A stretch of 64,000 bases of DNA from Akkermansiaceae bacterium UBA2381 (GCA_002344215.1 DDSV01000051.1:64023-128022); one strand, 5' to 3'; counted from the first letter of the stretch, positions 9,761 to 19,082 are shown. The notes: generated from the letters alone by a model not told the origin. A program made the numbers and translations.

Positions 9761-10819
9761 TCATGGCGCGGCACTTACCTTCAGATCCTGCGCGGCGTTG
9801 ATCGTCGAGCCGGGGATCGCGGGTAGCTTCAGGAGGCTCAGGATAAGGTTTCCGGCATCGCCGTTGCGGATCGGTTGTCCGGGTGTGCCGTAGGGCGGGT
9901 TGGCCGTGCCGGGGTCTTTTCTGGAAGCGGAGTTCAGGGCGTACAAATCCGAAGCGGCTGGAACTCCCGGGCCCCAAACGAAAAAGGGGATGGTGTAGTT
10001 GTCGCTTTCCTTTGCCTCGCCGTGCCCTTTGGTCAAGGTAAGCCCCCCGTGATCGGCGGTAAGGATGACCCAGGTTTTCCCCTTCATGGCGGGTGATGCT
10101 TCAATGGCTTCAAGGAGCTTGCCGACGAGTCCGTCCACTTTGCCTGCCGCAGCGAGATAGGAGCTCCCCGGAGAGAGATCCCAACCGTCCTTGTGTCCGG
10201 CGCTGTCGCAATCGCGCAGATGCAGCATCGTGAAGTCGGAGGGTTTGTCCTTAAAGGTGGCGATCAATTCATCGACCAGAACGGTGGTGTCCTCGTTCAT
10301 GGCATAATGGTCGATTTTATCTTTCCCGTTATCCTCGCCGCTGGTATCTGCGGCACCGAGTTTTTCATCGTAGCTGAGGTCATAGAGGGAGAACTTCGAT
10401 TTGCTGGCGTAGAGAGCGGTGCTCTTTCCGTGGTCATGAGCCACCTCGAAGACCGAGGGGAGATAGGCCTTGCGATTCTTGTGGAGATTCTCCCCCAGTT
10501 TGGGATCAGTGTTGCTGATCCATCCGTGTCCGGATGGCCCCACCACACCTAGGCCAGAGATCATGCAGGTGTGGTTTGGAAGGGTGATCGTGTAAATCAC
10601 ATCGGTGCGTGCATTGCCGGTCCACGCGCCCTCCCGGCGAAGGCGATCAAAATTGGGGGCTCCCTTTGCTCCGAGCACAGTGACGGCATCGGGCCTCAGG
10701 CCATCCGCGCTGATAAAGATCACCTTGTCGTCTGCCTGACTCGAAAGTCCCGGGGCGATGATGGCCGCGGCGATGATGATAGCGATGAGCGGTGGAGAAG
10801 AGAAGAATCGGTTTTTCAT
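9761..10819 (-). CDS. Secreted alkaline phosphatase-superfamily phosphodiesterase
   Basis: A 352-residue exported protein of the type I phosphodiesterase/nucleotide pyrophosphatase family. The signal peptide is followed by VIFISADGLRPDAV (first metal Asp), a TLPNHTCMISG segment holding the expected nucleophile Thr, LRDCDSAGHKDGW (metal Asp and His) and LTADHGG (Asp-His). It ends with SADGL/ADHGG-type geometry, so the metal site seems complete. The family hydrolyses phosphodiester or pyrophosphate bonds outside the cytoplasm; the substrate cannot be read. It is a monocistronic minus-strand gene whose stop directly adjoins that of the DUF1501 gene. Confidence 0.9.
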   Translation of the reverse strand: MKNRFFSSPPLIAIIIAAAIIAPGLSSQADDKVIFISADGLRPDAVTVLGAKGAPNFDRLRREGAWTGNARTDVIYTITLPNHTCMISGLGVVGPSGHGWISNTDPKLGENLHKNRKAYLPSVFEVAHDHGKSTALYASKSKFSLYDLSYDEKLGAADTSGEDNGKDKIDHYAMNEDTTVLVDELIATFKDKPSDFTMLHLRDCDSAGHKDGWDLSPGSSYLAAAGKVDGLVGKLLEAIEASPAMKGKTWVILTADHGGLTLTKGHGEAKESDNYTIPFFVWGPGVPAASDLYALNSASRKDPGTANPPYGTPGQPIRNGDAGNLILSLLKLPAIPGSTINAAQDLKVSAAP

Positions 10820-10995
10820 GGATAGCCGGATGAAACCTGCCTTCTCAGGAACCCGGGGAAAAGGAAAAAGAATATCACCCGGGGGACGTATCTGCGATTT
10901 TGCCTTTCCCGTTTGTGCGTTCAGCGGGTCAGGGGCGTGATTGAAAGAAGCTTGTCGCCGCGGATCAGGAATGCCATCCTGCGCTTGAGCCCATC

Positions 10996-11394
10996 ATGAA
11001 GAATCTTTACCTCATCGTCTGTCTTCTGGTTACTTTGTCAGCTGAGCTTCACTCGCAGGAAGCTGGAAAGAGTTGGCCGTTCAATGACCTCTCGCGTCGT
11101 GAGGCCGCCTTCGCCGGTCTGAGATTGAAACTCTACACGGACGGAGTCTTTCATTCGCTACCCAAAGGAATCTCTCTCTATCTCGACGCCAGCGAAGAGG
11201 CGGAGGAAGGCGGCTGGATCATGGTCACGGTTCGTCAGCTCAATGGAGAGGGATCCGGAGGAGACCCCAACGTTTCTCCGGCCCTGGCACACTTCTACGT
11301 GCGCGAAACTGACGGCGCGATCGAATGGTATGATGTGGTGGAAGACCAGCGCCGTCCCTGGGAGGACTTTCTCAGGGACAGACGCGAGAATTAA
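10996..11394 (+). CDS. Small secreted protein of unknown function
   Basis: A 132-residue protein with a signal peptide (KNLYLIVCLLVTLSAELHS). The mature part is acidic and rich in aromatic residues and ends WEDFLRDRREN. It has no motif I recognise. It stands alone between two minus-strand genes. Codon use matches its neighbours, which supports it as a real gene. Confidence 0.65.
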   Translation: MKNLYLIVCLLVTLSAELHSQEAGKSWPFNDLSRREAAFAGLRLKLYTDGVFHSLPKGISLYLDASEEAEEGGWIMVTVRQLNGEGSGGDPNVSPALAHFYVRETDGAIEWYDVVEDQRRPWEDFLRDRREN

Positions 11395-11411
11395 TCCCGA
11401 ATCCGGCCCGG

Positions 11412-14400
11412 TCAGCGTTGCTTGAGAAAGGCAATCAGATCCGCCATCTCCTCAACCGAAACCGCCGCCTCGAGTCCCTCGGGCATGAGGGACACCTTCA
11501 TGCTTTGCAGTGTCTCGACCTCATCCCGTCTCACGTTACGGGTTTTTGCGTCGAGGGTTTTGAAGGTCAGGCCCGCCGCCGCCTCGCCCGCAAGAAGCCC
11601 GAAAAGTTGCTCACCGGTTTTCAGAGTCGCGCTGTAGGCGTGAAAGCCCGGCTGGATATCGAGATTGGGATCGAGGATATTGGTGAGGATCTTTTCCGCC
11701 GGGTGATCAACCACCGTTTCGAGACGGGGACCGATGGAAAGTCCTTCGCTCCCGGTCTGGTGACATGAGGCACAGGCACGCCTGTAGATCAGCAGGCCTT
11801 TTGCCGGATCGCCGGATCGATTGAGGGCGGAACCGTATCGGGCGATGACCTCGGACCGACCGGGCGAGGTGACCGGATTGAAGAGTGCTGCCGCCGCGTC
11901 CTTGAGTGATTTGTCAGGATGATTGAGAAGCTGCATGCGCCGGGTGACATCGAAGTCGGCGGGACTGGGTGCTCCGGATTTGACCCTCTCGAGCAGCCGG
12001 CTTGTCCAGTGAGGTCGACTCATGAGTGTGTCGAGCAAAAGCCCGCGCTGCTGAGGGGTGAGTTGAGGCCATTGATTGAGCCCGAGATCAGGGAGCGATT
12101 TTTCCCCCGTCGCGGCCAGGGTGGAAAGGATGCCGGTCCATTGTTCCGAATGGATCTGCAGGTCAAGTTGGCCGGAAAGAAAGGTGATCGCCTTCTCCCT
12201 TGCGGCCGGGTGACGGGAGAGCAGGGCCGCTGCGGCGAGGCGCGCCTGGAATGGAGAAGTGTCATCATTCATCGCGGTAGAGGCTTCGGCGAAAAGGCGC
12301 TCCCGCTGCCCGAGAAGTCGCGAAAATGCATCGGAGGCACCGGCCTCTTCGAGGGCATCGACCTTGAGTGAACGACCCTGACATTCATCCAGAAATGCGC
12401 CGAACCAGTTCCACCGATCCACCGGAGCGTCGTTGTCAAAATCAAAGGCCGGAGCCAACAGCCGGGAGAGCGCCGTCCGGTTTCCCGCCGCAAGCGCCAT
12501 CGGCAGGAGCTTGGAACGGGTCGCGGGCGTCGCCGCCTCCGCCAGCCGGTCCAGATGCGGCAGAGCGGAACTGATCACGGAAGCAGTCAGGAAGGGATCG
12601 TTGTCCGGCCGGTTGAGCAAATGGGCGAGTGTGTTTCCCGCCTCCGGGGTTTTCCATTCGCCGAGGGTGAAAGCAAGTTGAAGACGGACCCGGGGATCGG
12701 AATCGTCCAGCAGACTGATCGCGGTTTTGATGACCTCGGGATCGGTGCTCGATTCGGCGAGGCGGAGAGCATTCTCCCGGAGGCCGGGATGGGGATGAGT
12801 GAGAGCCGCGACCAGAACGCCGGAGGAGCTCTCAAGTTTACCGAAGTGGTCGAGTGTGCACAGGGCATGAAGCCGGGCAAGTGGATCAGGGGCAGTGAGG
12901 GAGATGTCCCTGAGGGGGGCGGTCAATTCCGGAGTCTCTTTTCCCCAGGTGAGCATCTGCTGGGCCTTGTCGCGAACCCAGCCGTTGGGAGAATGGAGCT
13001 GCTGCACGAGCGCGTTCGGGTCGAGAGAGGAAAGGTCGGGAATCGGGCCCGGCGTGACACCCCGGCGAACGACCCGGTAGATCCGGCCCATGTCGTCTCC
13101 GAGGCGGTAATGGGGAAGCAGTTCCGCTTTTCCCTCCTCCGGCAGCCAGTGCGGATGTTCGATCATGTAACGATACATGTCGGCAATCCAGAGGGCACCG
13201 TCGGGACCGGTCCGAACCATGACAGGACGGCACCAGCGATCTTCGCTGGCGAAAAAGTCCGGGGTCTTTTCATCTCCGACCCTCCGTCCGGAAAAGGTGA
13301 CTCCCTCGGGGCTCAATTCGAGTTGCTGCACGAGATTGTGAAAGGGCTCACAAATAAAAGCCATCGTCTGTGCGGTTGGAAAGAGGTAACTGTCCTGGTA
13401 GATCATGCCGCCGCAGGCGGAGGTGTAGCGACCGGCCTGCTGGAAACTGTGGAATCGCTTTTCGGGCGGGCTCGCCGCATAGACCGGGGGATTGGAACCT
13501 CCGGGGAGCTGGACCCGGCCCTCCGGCGCGGCGAAGTGGGGATTGCGGCGCAGATAGTGATCGGGCAGGACATAGTGCCAGAGCGGATGGGAATTCTGCG
13601 TGCCGAACCAGTGGCCCCAGTTGTCACGATTGCGGCCGAACTGGGTCGGGCCGCTTTGAGGTTCGACTTCACCGGAGTCAGGACGGATCCGGAAATCACG
13701 GCTTCCCACGAGAGTCTCCGTGCCGGCGCGAATTGATTTCAATTTGGTGTCGGCTCCGTGTTTTCCATGGTGGCCCCCGGCGGCGACGTGGATCCAGTTG
13801 TCGAGTCCCCAGCGCAGTCCGTTGGCGCGGAGTTGTTCGTTGCCTTCCGAGAGCCCGGTATAAAGCACCTCACGCTTGTCAGCTTTGCCGTCTCCATCGG
13901 AATCCTCGAGATACAGAATGTCGGGAGCGGCGGTGATGATGACCCCCTCGCGCCAGGTGATGAGCCCGTTGGGAAAATTCAGTCCGTCGGCGAAGAGAGT
14001 GCTCCGGTCATAGGTGCCGTCCTTATCCTGATCTTCGAGGACACGAATCCGCCCGCCCTTTGCGCCCGCGTTGTCGAGCCCGAGAGGATAGTCGGCCATT
14101 TCCACCACCCAGAGGCGGCCCCTGGCATCCCAGTCAAATGCGACGGGATCGAGCACGAGCGGTTCGGCGGCCACGAGGCGGGCTTCGAATCCCTCGGGCA
14201 GATGGAGAGCTTTGAGACTGGCCTCCGGAGAGCGGGCGGCGGAGTCGGGTTGCGGTTTGGGCGCGGTGCGTTCGGCGGCTGAAAAATGGGCGGCCACCTG
14301 ATCCGCACTCAAGGCGATCGGGTAGAGAGCGATCTCATCGAGCTTGCCTTCGAGTCCGAACATCCCGTCACTGCGACCGCCGAAGAAAACGTTGTTTGCT

Positions 14401-16421
14401 CCGTCCGGCAGGGTCCACTTTGCTTCCGATTCGATCTCCTTTTTTCCATCCAGATAGACGGTTAGCTTTTCGTTCTGCCTTACCAGCACGACGTGATGCC
14501 AATCGCGGTAGGTGAGTCGTGTTTTTCCGGGAACGACCTGTCCGATCTCATTGCCGGTGTAGAAAAAGAGGCGGCCTTCCGGCACGTCCGCATTCGTCCC
14601 TCCGACACCGAGGTGTTCTCCATGGGCCCGCGGGTCACCCTCAAGGCCACGTGATAAAAGATAGGCGGTGACGGCCCGGGCATCATCGGGAAGGCCGTTC
14701 CAGAACCAGAGCTCGGCGCTGTAGGTGTGGCCAAGTTCCTTGATTCCCGCGCGAAGCCGGCCGCCCGCGACATGGGTGGACCGGTTGATGTCCGCCGTTG
14801 TAAACGGATTCGCTTTTTCGGGCTCGGCGGAGATCGCACCGCCGACCCGCTGCACCCCGGGCAGGCCGAAGGCGACGCCGTATTCCCAGGTGGCGGAGGA
14901 CTTGCCCGTCGCTTCCCGCGGCTGCGGTCCGGTGAGATCGTTGAGCGGCCAGTAGGCGAGAGGTTGATCTGTCAGGATGGCTCGGCGATAGGGGCTCTCT
15001 CCGTCGGTCAAGGGGCGGCGGGGCTTTCCGCTGACAGACTCTAACAAGCCCAGAATCGTATCGACGATCTTCGGTTCGGCGGTTTCCTCGAGTCCGGCGG
15101 TCCGGGCGGGCCAGGTGGTGTAGCCGCCAAGGCGGTGCTGCTCGGGCGGCGGGATGTACCCTTCCGCACCGTTGGCGAGTTCGATATTGAAGGTGACGGG
15201 GAGCGGACTCTGTCCCTTCAGTTTCAAACCGGTGATCCCGTAGACCTCGTTAGGCAGCGCCGTGATCGCCAAGTCCCCGAGACGGAGCGCCTGGAGAACC
15301 AGCGTGGTCTCCGGGTTCGCGTGAATCCACTCGGCCTGTTCGGCGTAGACTTCCTCCTTGCTCTTCGGAACCGCGCCGGCGCGCGCGGCGTTTATCGGGG
15401 CGGCCCAGGCGAGTCGTTCTTTGGATGGGAGGCGACGGCTCAGTGGCAGTTTCGCTTCGGCCATGGCAAGGGGAAGGCCGGTCCGGTGTTGGATTTCTTT
15501 CCGGGCGTTCAAGGCAATCCCGGCAAGACCGGCGGCGTATTTGGAGCGGGTCAGTTCGGGATCCTTCGCCCGGCTGTAATCCATGTAATGCAGGTCGCCG
15601 CTCGTGCCCTGGGAGACGAGGCCAACGGCGTTTCCCCCGAGAGATTTTTCAATGAGCCCGGCGAGTTCGCCAAAATAGTCGGCCGAGAAACCGGGACCGG
15701 CGCCGAAGTAATGCATCGAGAAATTTGCCATCATCGCGATGGGCTCGTCGTTGTCCGCCCGAACGAGACTGAGGACGGAGAGTTGCGGGTCGGTCGGACC
15801 GGAGGGCCCCACGACATCCGGACTCTCGTAACCCGGATGCATCATTGCGCGGACGCTGACCTCTCCGAAAGGATCGGTGATCATTTTGTCAGGACGCCGG
15901 ATCCAGCGTCGACAGTTCGTAAAGGCATGGGCATCGACCTGGGCCCATCCCGCCTTCGCCGGGGTGAGAGCGGCGTGGGCCTTGACGATGGCTTCGGCAA
16001 CCTGGGGGATCATCTGGGCGGTGTAGGCCTCATCCTTGCGTGTCCCCAGGCACATCGCCATCGCTCCCGGCGCAGAGTGGGTGTGAGTCGAGGAAATCAG
16101 AATGTGATCGGCCTTAAGGCTGAGTTCTTTGGCAACGAGCGCCTTGATCGACTCACACACATCCGTGGGCAGCATGCAGGAATCGACGACACAAAGGACA
16201 ACCGTGGTGTCGCCTGATTTTAAAACGAGCGCCCGTGCGTGAAGGGGATCGTCCACCCGATCCGCCATCGCCTGAAGAAATCCGCCGTTGCGGATCGCCG
16301 GTAATTTTTTTGGTGAGATATCAACCGTCGCCGCCCCGGCTTCGAGCGCCTCAAGGGCGAGGACGTCTGATGAAGCCGAAGAGATCCAGCAGAGGAGGGC
16401 GAGGGTGAGAAGTCGTCTCAT
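11412..16421 (-). CDS. Multidomain fusion: neutral ceramidase-like + LamG + PVC heme-binding dehydrogenase + HEAT + cytochrome c
   Basis: A 1669-residue exported protein. After the signal peptide, residues about 25-460 form a neutral/alkaline non-lysosomal ceramidase-like domain (SSTHTHSAPG near 110, MHYFG later). About 480-720 is a LamG/concanavalin-like module (AYWPLNDL, then KLDEIALYPIAL). From about 735 the membrane-bound dehydrogenase domain of PVC proteins begins (LPEGFEARLVAAEP, GLRWGLDNWIHVAAGGHHG). Residues about 1150-1480 are HEAT-like repeats. A C-terminal cytochrome carries CASCH at 1550-1554. Each part is familiar in PVC bacteria; the ceramidase end is an unusual addition. It may couple lipid or amide hydrolysis to sugar or alcohol oxidation in the envelope (inference). 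Its stop lies 17 bases past that of the convergent small secreted gene. Confidence 0.9.
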   Translation of the reverse strand: MRRLLTLALLCWISSASSDVLALEALEAGAATVDISPKKLPAIRNGGFLQAMADRVDDPLHARALVLKSGDTTVVLCVVDSCMLPTDVCESIKALVAKELSLKADHILISSTHTHSAPGAMAMCLGTRKDEAYTAQMIPQVAEAIVKAHAALTPAKAGWAQVDAHAFTNCRRWIRRPDKMITDPFGEVSVRAMMHPGYESPDVVGPSGPTDPQLSVLSLVRADNDEPIAMMANFSMHYFGAGPGFSADYFGELAGLIEKSLGGNAVGLVSQGTSGDLHYMDYSRAKDPELTRSKYAAGLAGIALNARKEIQHRTGLPLAMAEAKLPLSRRLPSKERLAWAAPINAARAGAVPKSKEEVYAEQAEWIHANPETTLVLQALRLGDLAITALPNEVYGITGLKLKGQSPLPVTFNIELANGAEGYIPPPEQHRLGGYTTWPARTAGLEETAEPKIVDTILGLLESVSGKPRRPLTDGESPYRRAILTDQPLAYWPLNDLTGPQPREATGKSSATWEYGVAFGLPGVQRVGGAISAEPEKANPFTTADINRSTHVAGGRLRAGIKELGHTYSAELWFWNGLPDDARAVTAYLLSRGLEGDPRAHGEHLGVGGTNADVPEGRLFFYTGNEIGQVVPGKTRLTYRDWHHVVLVRQNEKLTVYLDGKKEIESEAKWTLPDGANNVFFGGRSDGMFGLEGKLDEIALYPIALSADQVAAHFSAAERTAPKPQPDSAARSPEASLKALHLPEGFEARLVAAEPLVLDPVAFDWDARGRLWVVEMADYPLGLDNAGAKGGRIRVLEDQDKDGTYDRSTLFADGLNFPNGLITWREGVIITAAPDILYLEDSDGDGKADKREVLYTGLSEGNEQLRANGLRWGLDNWIHVAAGGHHGKHGADTKLKSIRAGTETLVGSRDFRIRPDSGEVEPQSGPTQFGRNRDNWGHWFGTQNSHPLWHYVLPDHYLRRNPHFAAPEGRVQLPGGSNPPVYAASPPEKRFHSFQQAGRYTSACGGMIYQDSYLFPTAQTMAFICEPFHNLVQQLELSPEGVTFSGRRVGDEKTPDFFASEDRWCRPVMVRTGPDGALWIADMYRYMIEHPHWLPEEGKAELLPHYRLGDDMGRIYRVVRRGVTPGPIPDLSSLDPNALVQQLHSPNGWVRDKAQQMLTWGKETPELTAPLRDISLTAPDPLARLHALCTLDHFGKLESSSGVLVAALTHPHPGLRENALRLAESSTDPEVIKTAISLLDDSDPRVRLQLAFTLGEWKTPEAGNTLAHLLNRPDNDPFLTASVISSALPHLDRLAEAATPATRSKLLPMALAAGNRTALSRLLAPAFDFDNDAPVDRWNWFGAFLDECQGRSLKVDALEEAGASDAFSRLLGQRERLFAEASTAMNDDTSPFQARLAAAALLSRHPAAREKAITFLSGQLDLQIHSEQWTGILSTLAATGEKSLPDLGLNQWPQLTPQQRGLLLDTLMSRPHWTSRLLERVKSGAPSPADFDVTRRMQLLNHPDKSLKDAAAALFNPVTSPGRSEVIARYGSALNRSGDPAKGLLIYRRACASCHQTGSEGLSIGPRLETVVDHPAEKILTNILDPNLDIQPGFHAYSATLKTGEQLFGLLAGEAAAGLTFKTLDAKTRNVRRDEVETLQSMKVSLMPEGLEAAVSVEEMADLIAFLKQR

Positions 16422-16430
16422 CGGGCGCTG

Positions 16431-16721
16431 TCAGAGAGATTCAAAATCAGCCTCCTGAAACGAGGCCACTTCGGTGAACCATCGTTTCTCAAGAAAGGAG
16501 AGATGATCAGGGTGGGCATTGTAGGCCTCGTAGTCGGCATGGCTGGCAAACCACATCGAGATGCCGAAGGTGTGATCGAGTTTCGGACTCGTCTGGCGAC
16601 GGATCACAAAATCGGCCACCTCGGGGATGGCGGCGAGTTCGGCCGCCTCATCAAGGAAAGCCCGCTCCTCGGGGGATCCGGGACCGTGTTTGAGTCGGAA
16701 GGTGACAGTGTGTTCGATCAT
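16431..16721 (-). CDS. Dabb (stress-responsive A/B barrel) protein
   Basis: A 96-residue single-domain Dabb protein: N-terminal MIEHTVTFRLK strand, FVIRRQTSPKLDHTFGISM, and the DYEAYNAHPDHLSFL helix with the YxxHPxH pattern of the family. These ferredoxin-like dimers are cytosolic; their ligands are mostly unknown. The gene lies directly upstream of the large fusion gene on the same strand, 9 bases apart, so the two may be cotranscribed. Confidence 0.88.
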   Translation of the reverse strand: MIEHTVTFRLKHGPGSPEERAFLDEAAELAAIPEVADFVIRRQTSPKLDHTFGISMWFASHADYEAYNAHPDHLSFLEKRWFTEVASFQEADFESL

Positions 16722-16888
16722 GGTGGAAGCTCACGGGTTGTCGGCGGGAGGAATCCCTGACCATTCATCGTGATCAATTCCATGACCGGGGTAAAGTCCG
16801 CCGCGCCGAGACCGCGATGGCGTATACGCGGAGAGGGCGATATGGCGGGTCGGACGTAGGTGGGCAGTCCTTGGGATGGGCACCGTCC

Positions 16889-17380
16889 TCACGGCGCCTC
16901 CCCGGCGGCGTTCAGGATGGCATTTCGCAAAGAGGCGCTGATCCAGAACTCGGCCTCGTCTTCCAGGCGGTCGAGGAGTGGTGTCAGTGCGGAAATCAGG
17001 CTGCGTTCCTTCGCTTCCAGCAAGATGCCGAGCAACCCGATAGGCTTCAGCTCGAGTGCAACGGCGGCAGCACGACCGGCCAGTTCATCCATGAGTACGG
17101 CATCCGCCTTTCGTTGCACCGCCAGTGACAGAGCCGCGATCTCGCCGGCTTGGAGACGTTTCATCACCGTTAGGGATGGCAGGATCTGACCGGGTTCGGA
17201 GCGCTCGATAAAGGAGGGGAAAACCAGGTTCTGAAAACGCCGATCCGCTGTCGCAAGCCGCTCGAATTCAAACACCACGGCGTTCGGGGCGACTATGGTG
17301 CCGAACAAAACCGGTAAGAGTTCCTCCTGGCCTATCAGGCACAGGTTCAAAATCACGGACGTGTCAGTGACAACAATCAC
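16889..17380 (-). CDS. DUF3368 PIN-like toxin
   Basis: A 163-residue PIN-fold protein of the DUF3368 family. The N-terminal VVTDTSVILNL strand carries the first acidic residue, GEIAALSLA the middle Glu, and AVLMDELAGR a further Asp. In characterised PIN toxins these acids bind Mg2+ for RNA cleavage. The start overlaps the stop of the upstream UPF0175 gene by 4 bases, the usual antitoxin-first arrangement. The pair marks the left side of an accessory block. Confidence 0.88.
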   Translation of the reverse strand: MIVVTDTSVILNLCLIGQEELLPVLFGTIVAPNAVVFEFERLATADRRFQNLVFPSFIERSEPGQILPSLTVMKRLQAGEIAALSLAVQRKADAVLMDELAGRAAAVALELKPIGLLGILLEAKERSLISALTPLLDRLEDEAEFWISASLRNAILNAAGEAP

Positions 17381-17616
17381 TTCCCGGAGAGCGAGCGGAG
17401 AGTTTCCCTGTCCTCGGCGAGCCGTTCCTCGTCATACGAAGGAATGCGCCGGGCGACGAGGACCTGATCAAACGCCAGGCGATCCAGTCCCGCCATGCGT
17501 GCCGCCACGCCGCGCGAAACATGGCCAGCGGCATAGGCACCGCAGGCGAGGTCGAGTCGGATCTCGGCTTCGCCCATCTCGACGAGCGCCGGGTCATCGG
17601 GAAGAGTGATGATCAT
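17377..17616 (-). CDS. UPF0175 family antitoxin
   Basis: A 79-residue UPF0175 protein (ALVEMGEAEIRLDLACGAYAAG then GVAARMAGLDRLAFDQVLVARRIP), a short DNA-binding-like family that acts as the antitoxin of DUF3368 PIN toxins. It precedes the toxin and overlaps it by 4 bases. The antitoxin probably represses its own promoter, as in most type II systems (inference); no operator was identified. Confidence 0.85.
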   Translation of the reverse strand: MIITLPDDPALVEMGEAEIRLDLACGAYAAGHVSRGVAARMAGLDRLAFDQVLVARRIPSYDEERLAEDRETLRSLSGK

Positions 17617-18516
17617 GGCAAGAACTTACGTCGAGGAGAGGCTTTTGCAAAGACCTAAGGAACGGGGAACACGCAGCAGTCCCTCACTGGCGTCACAGCG
17701 TGTCCAGCGGCGCCTCCACGTCGAACTCGCAGACTCCGTAGAGGTCCGCGAGCGGTTTCGTAATCAGATCCACCCTCAATTTTGGCGATCCAATATTCAA
17801 CTCAAAAAAAAGTCCAGAGCGAGAGATTTGGAAAACCTTAGAAAATCACTGGACGTTCAGTAAATGTGGGTTAAATGTGGGTGCAGGCTTTGGTAACAGA
17901 GTCTGATGAAAAAAAACCACACACTGAAATTGGATGTCCTCGTCTTGCGATAACGCTTAACCCTAGATATACACAAAACCCCCAAGCGTTATGGTTTCCG
18001 TAAGGTTGAAGTCCGATTTTATTATGACCTAAAAAATGATGATGACTGTTGGTCGTCTACCAATTCAGCATCAGGTATAAATGATATGAAAAACTACCCA
18101 GAATGTTTCAACCCTCCACTGTTTAGAATGGAATTTGAGAGACGAAATCACTCTCAACAGATTCTGACAGCGGGCAACTTCGTACGCCACATGAGGCCGT
18201 CGTCGATGCTCCTGCTGCCAGGTCACGCGTCGTCCTCGACGTGGTGACCTAGCCGTAATGCATAAAAATAACAATGAAATCGAACCGGTCGCTGACCGGT
18301 TGTTACAGTTCGAGCGAAAGTGGTCCGGAATCGTCTGTGCCACCTTCAGCTCGAAGGAATCCCTGCCGGAATGGAAATTTGGGTTCGCCGTCTTGGCTCT
18401 GGAAATGCCTGCAGCAATTGCGTTCGGGTGGTTCGAGACACCATTGACATACTGCCTCCCGGTTTTTATTTCGATAACCTTTGGCGCACTCATGCTGCTA
18501 GGAAGGAGAAGACCTA
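17617..18516. other. AT-richer stretch without a supported gene
   Basis: About 900 bases between the toxin-antitoxin pair and the ribbon-helix-helix gene. There is a tandem pair of TAAATGTGGGT-like units at 17861-17882 and a small hairpin near 18282-18300. Several overlapping open frames in 18071-18520 contradict each other and none resembles a family I know. The DNA is visibly more AT-rich than the flanks, suggesting foreign or decayed DNA. Confidence 0.5.
18444..18472 (+). promoter_or_regulatory. Possible sigma70-type promoter for the RHH gene
   Basis: A perfect TTGACA at 18444-18449 is followed after 17 bases by TATTTC at 18467-18472, a weak -10 match (3 of 6). Transcription would begin about 38 bases before the TTG start at 18517. 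The -35 match and spacing are good; the -10 is poor, so this is tentative. Confidence 0.3.
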
Positions 18517-18750
18517 TTGAATACTATTGCAAAGGATGCTCAGAAGCCGATCCGCCTGAGCCTCGATCTAAAGCCAGCCATCAAGGACCAGCTCGACGAT
18601 CTTCAAAAAAGAATCGGAGCCCCTACTCTCGTCGAGGTCATCCGTAAGTCCTTGGCCCTTTACGAACTTTTCGTTGAACACGAAAAGAGTGGCGGGAAAG
18701 TGATTCTGGAGAACCCTGACGGTTCGAGAGAACGGCTCAAGATTTTGTGA
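18517..18750 (+). CDS. Small ribbon-helix-helix (CopG-like) protein
   Basis: A 77-residue protein whose PIRLSLDLKPAIKDQLDDLQ strand-helix and LVEVIRKSLALYELFVEH helix fit a ribbon-helix-helix DNA-binding fold, followed by a short beta tail (VILENPDGSRERLKIL). Translation probably starts at TTG because AAGGAGAAG lies a few bases upstream at about 18502-18510; there is no in-frame ATG. Such proteins are often antitoxins or small repressors, but no toxin gene lies beside it. A hairpin terminator follows the stop. Likely part of the accessory block. Confidence 0.65.
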   Translation: MNTIAKDAQKPIRLSLDLKPAIKDQLDDLQKRIGAPTLVEVIRKSLALYELFVEHEKSGGKVILENPDGSRERLKIL

Positions 18751-18781
18751 GATTTATCGGATCGAAGCGAATTCTCCGACG

Positions 18782-18813
18782 GGCAAAGGGTAACCTTTGC
18801 CTGTTTCGCTTTA
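18782..18813 (+). terminator. Rho-independent terminator of the RHH gene
   Basis: An 8-base perfect stem, GGCAAAGG with CCTTTGCC around a GTAA loop, is followed by a T-rich tail (TGTTTCGCTTTATT). It starts about 30 bases after the stop of the RHH gene. Confidence 0.65.
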
Positions 18814-18815
18814 TT

Positions 18816-18951
18816 AATGTGCGGCTGGGTGCAGTGGCAGATAAGAAGTTCCTCCGGTTGATTAGGCCTTCATAGTCCCTTCCAACTGACGTTCTTGTTT
18901 ACCCATCGGACAGCTCAGTGACGATTCCGCACACCTGCACCCAACCGCATT
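18816..18951. repeat. Imperfect inverted repeat enclosing a 136-base element
   Basis: The arms at 18816-18834 and 18935-18951 are nearly complementary (GCGGCTGGGTGCAG against CTGCACCCAACCGC, one G-T-type mismatch) and enclose about 100 bases. The stretch could form a long hairpin, a structured RNA or the ends of a small non-autonomous element. I could not match it to a known RNA family. Confidence 0.5.
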
Positions 18952-18971
18952 TGAGTTTTGTGTGTATCCGA

Positions 18972-19030
18972 TTTGGTGTCAAGGAGTTCTCGGCATGGAT
19001 GGTTCTTTGGCCCCGCTCTCGGACACCAAA
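18972..19030. repeat. Inverted repeat TTTGGTGTC / GACACCAAA
   Basis: Perfect 9-base arms at 18972-18980 and 19022-19030 lie 41 bases apart, immediately beyond the previous inverted repeat and just downstream of the hsdR remnant. The role is unknown; it may be a terminator-like or recombination-related structure. Confidence 0.45.
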
Positions 19031-19082
19031 AGCCTAATCTCGCTGGTAGCATAGCGATGGCCCCTCCCTTGGTCGCAGCCCC

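Noticed and set aside
12555..13736. Long open frame antisense to the ceramidase-dehydrogenase fusion gene
   Set aside because: It mirrors codon structure of a well-supported GC-rich gene on the other strand and encodes nothing recognisable.
17861..17882. Tandem TAAATGTGGGT units as a possible attachment site of the island
   Set aside because: I found no second copy at the other island end or in the tRNA.
18071..18647. Overlapping open frames on both strands (140 codons minus, 129 and 66 codons plus)
   Set aside because: They contradict each other, none resembles a known family and the + frames drift across three reading frames; treated as decayed or noncoding DNA.
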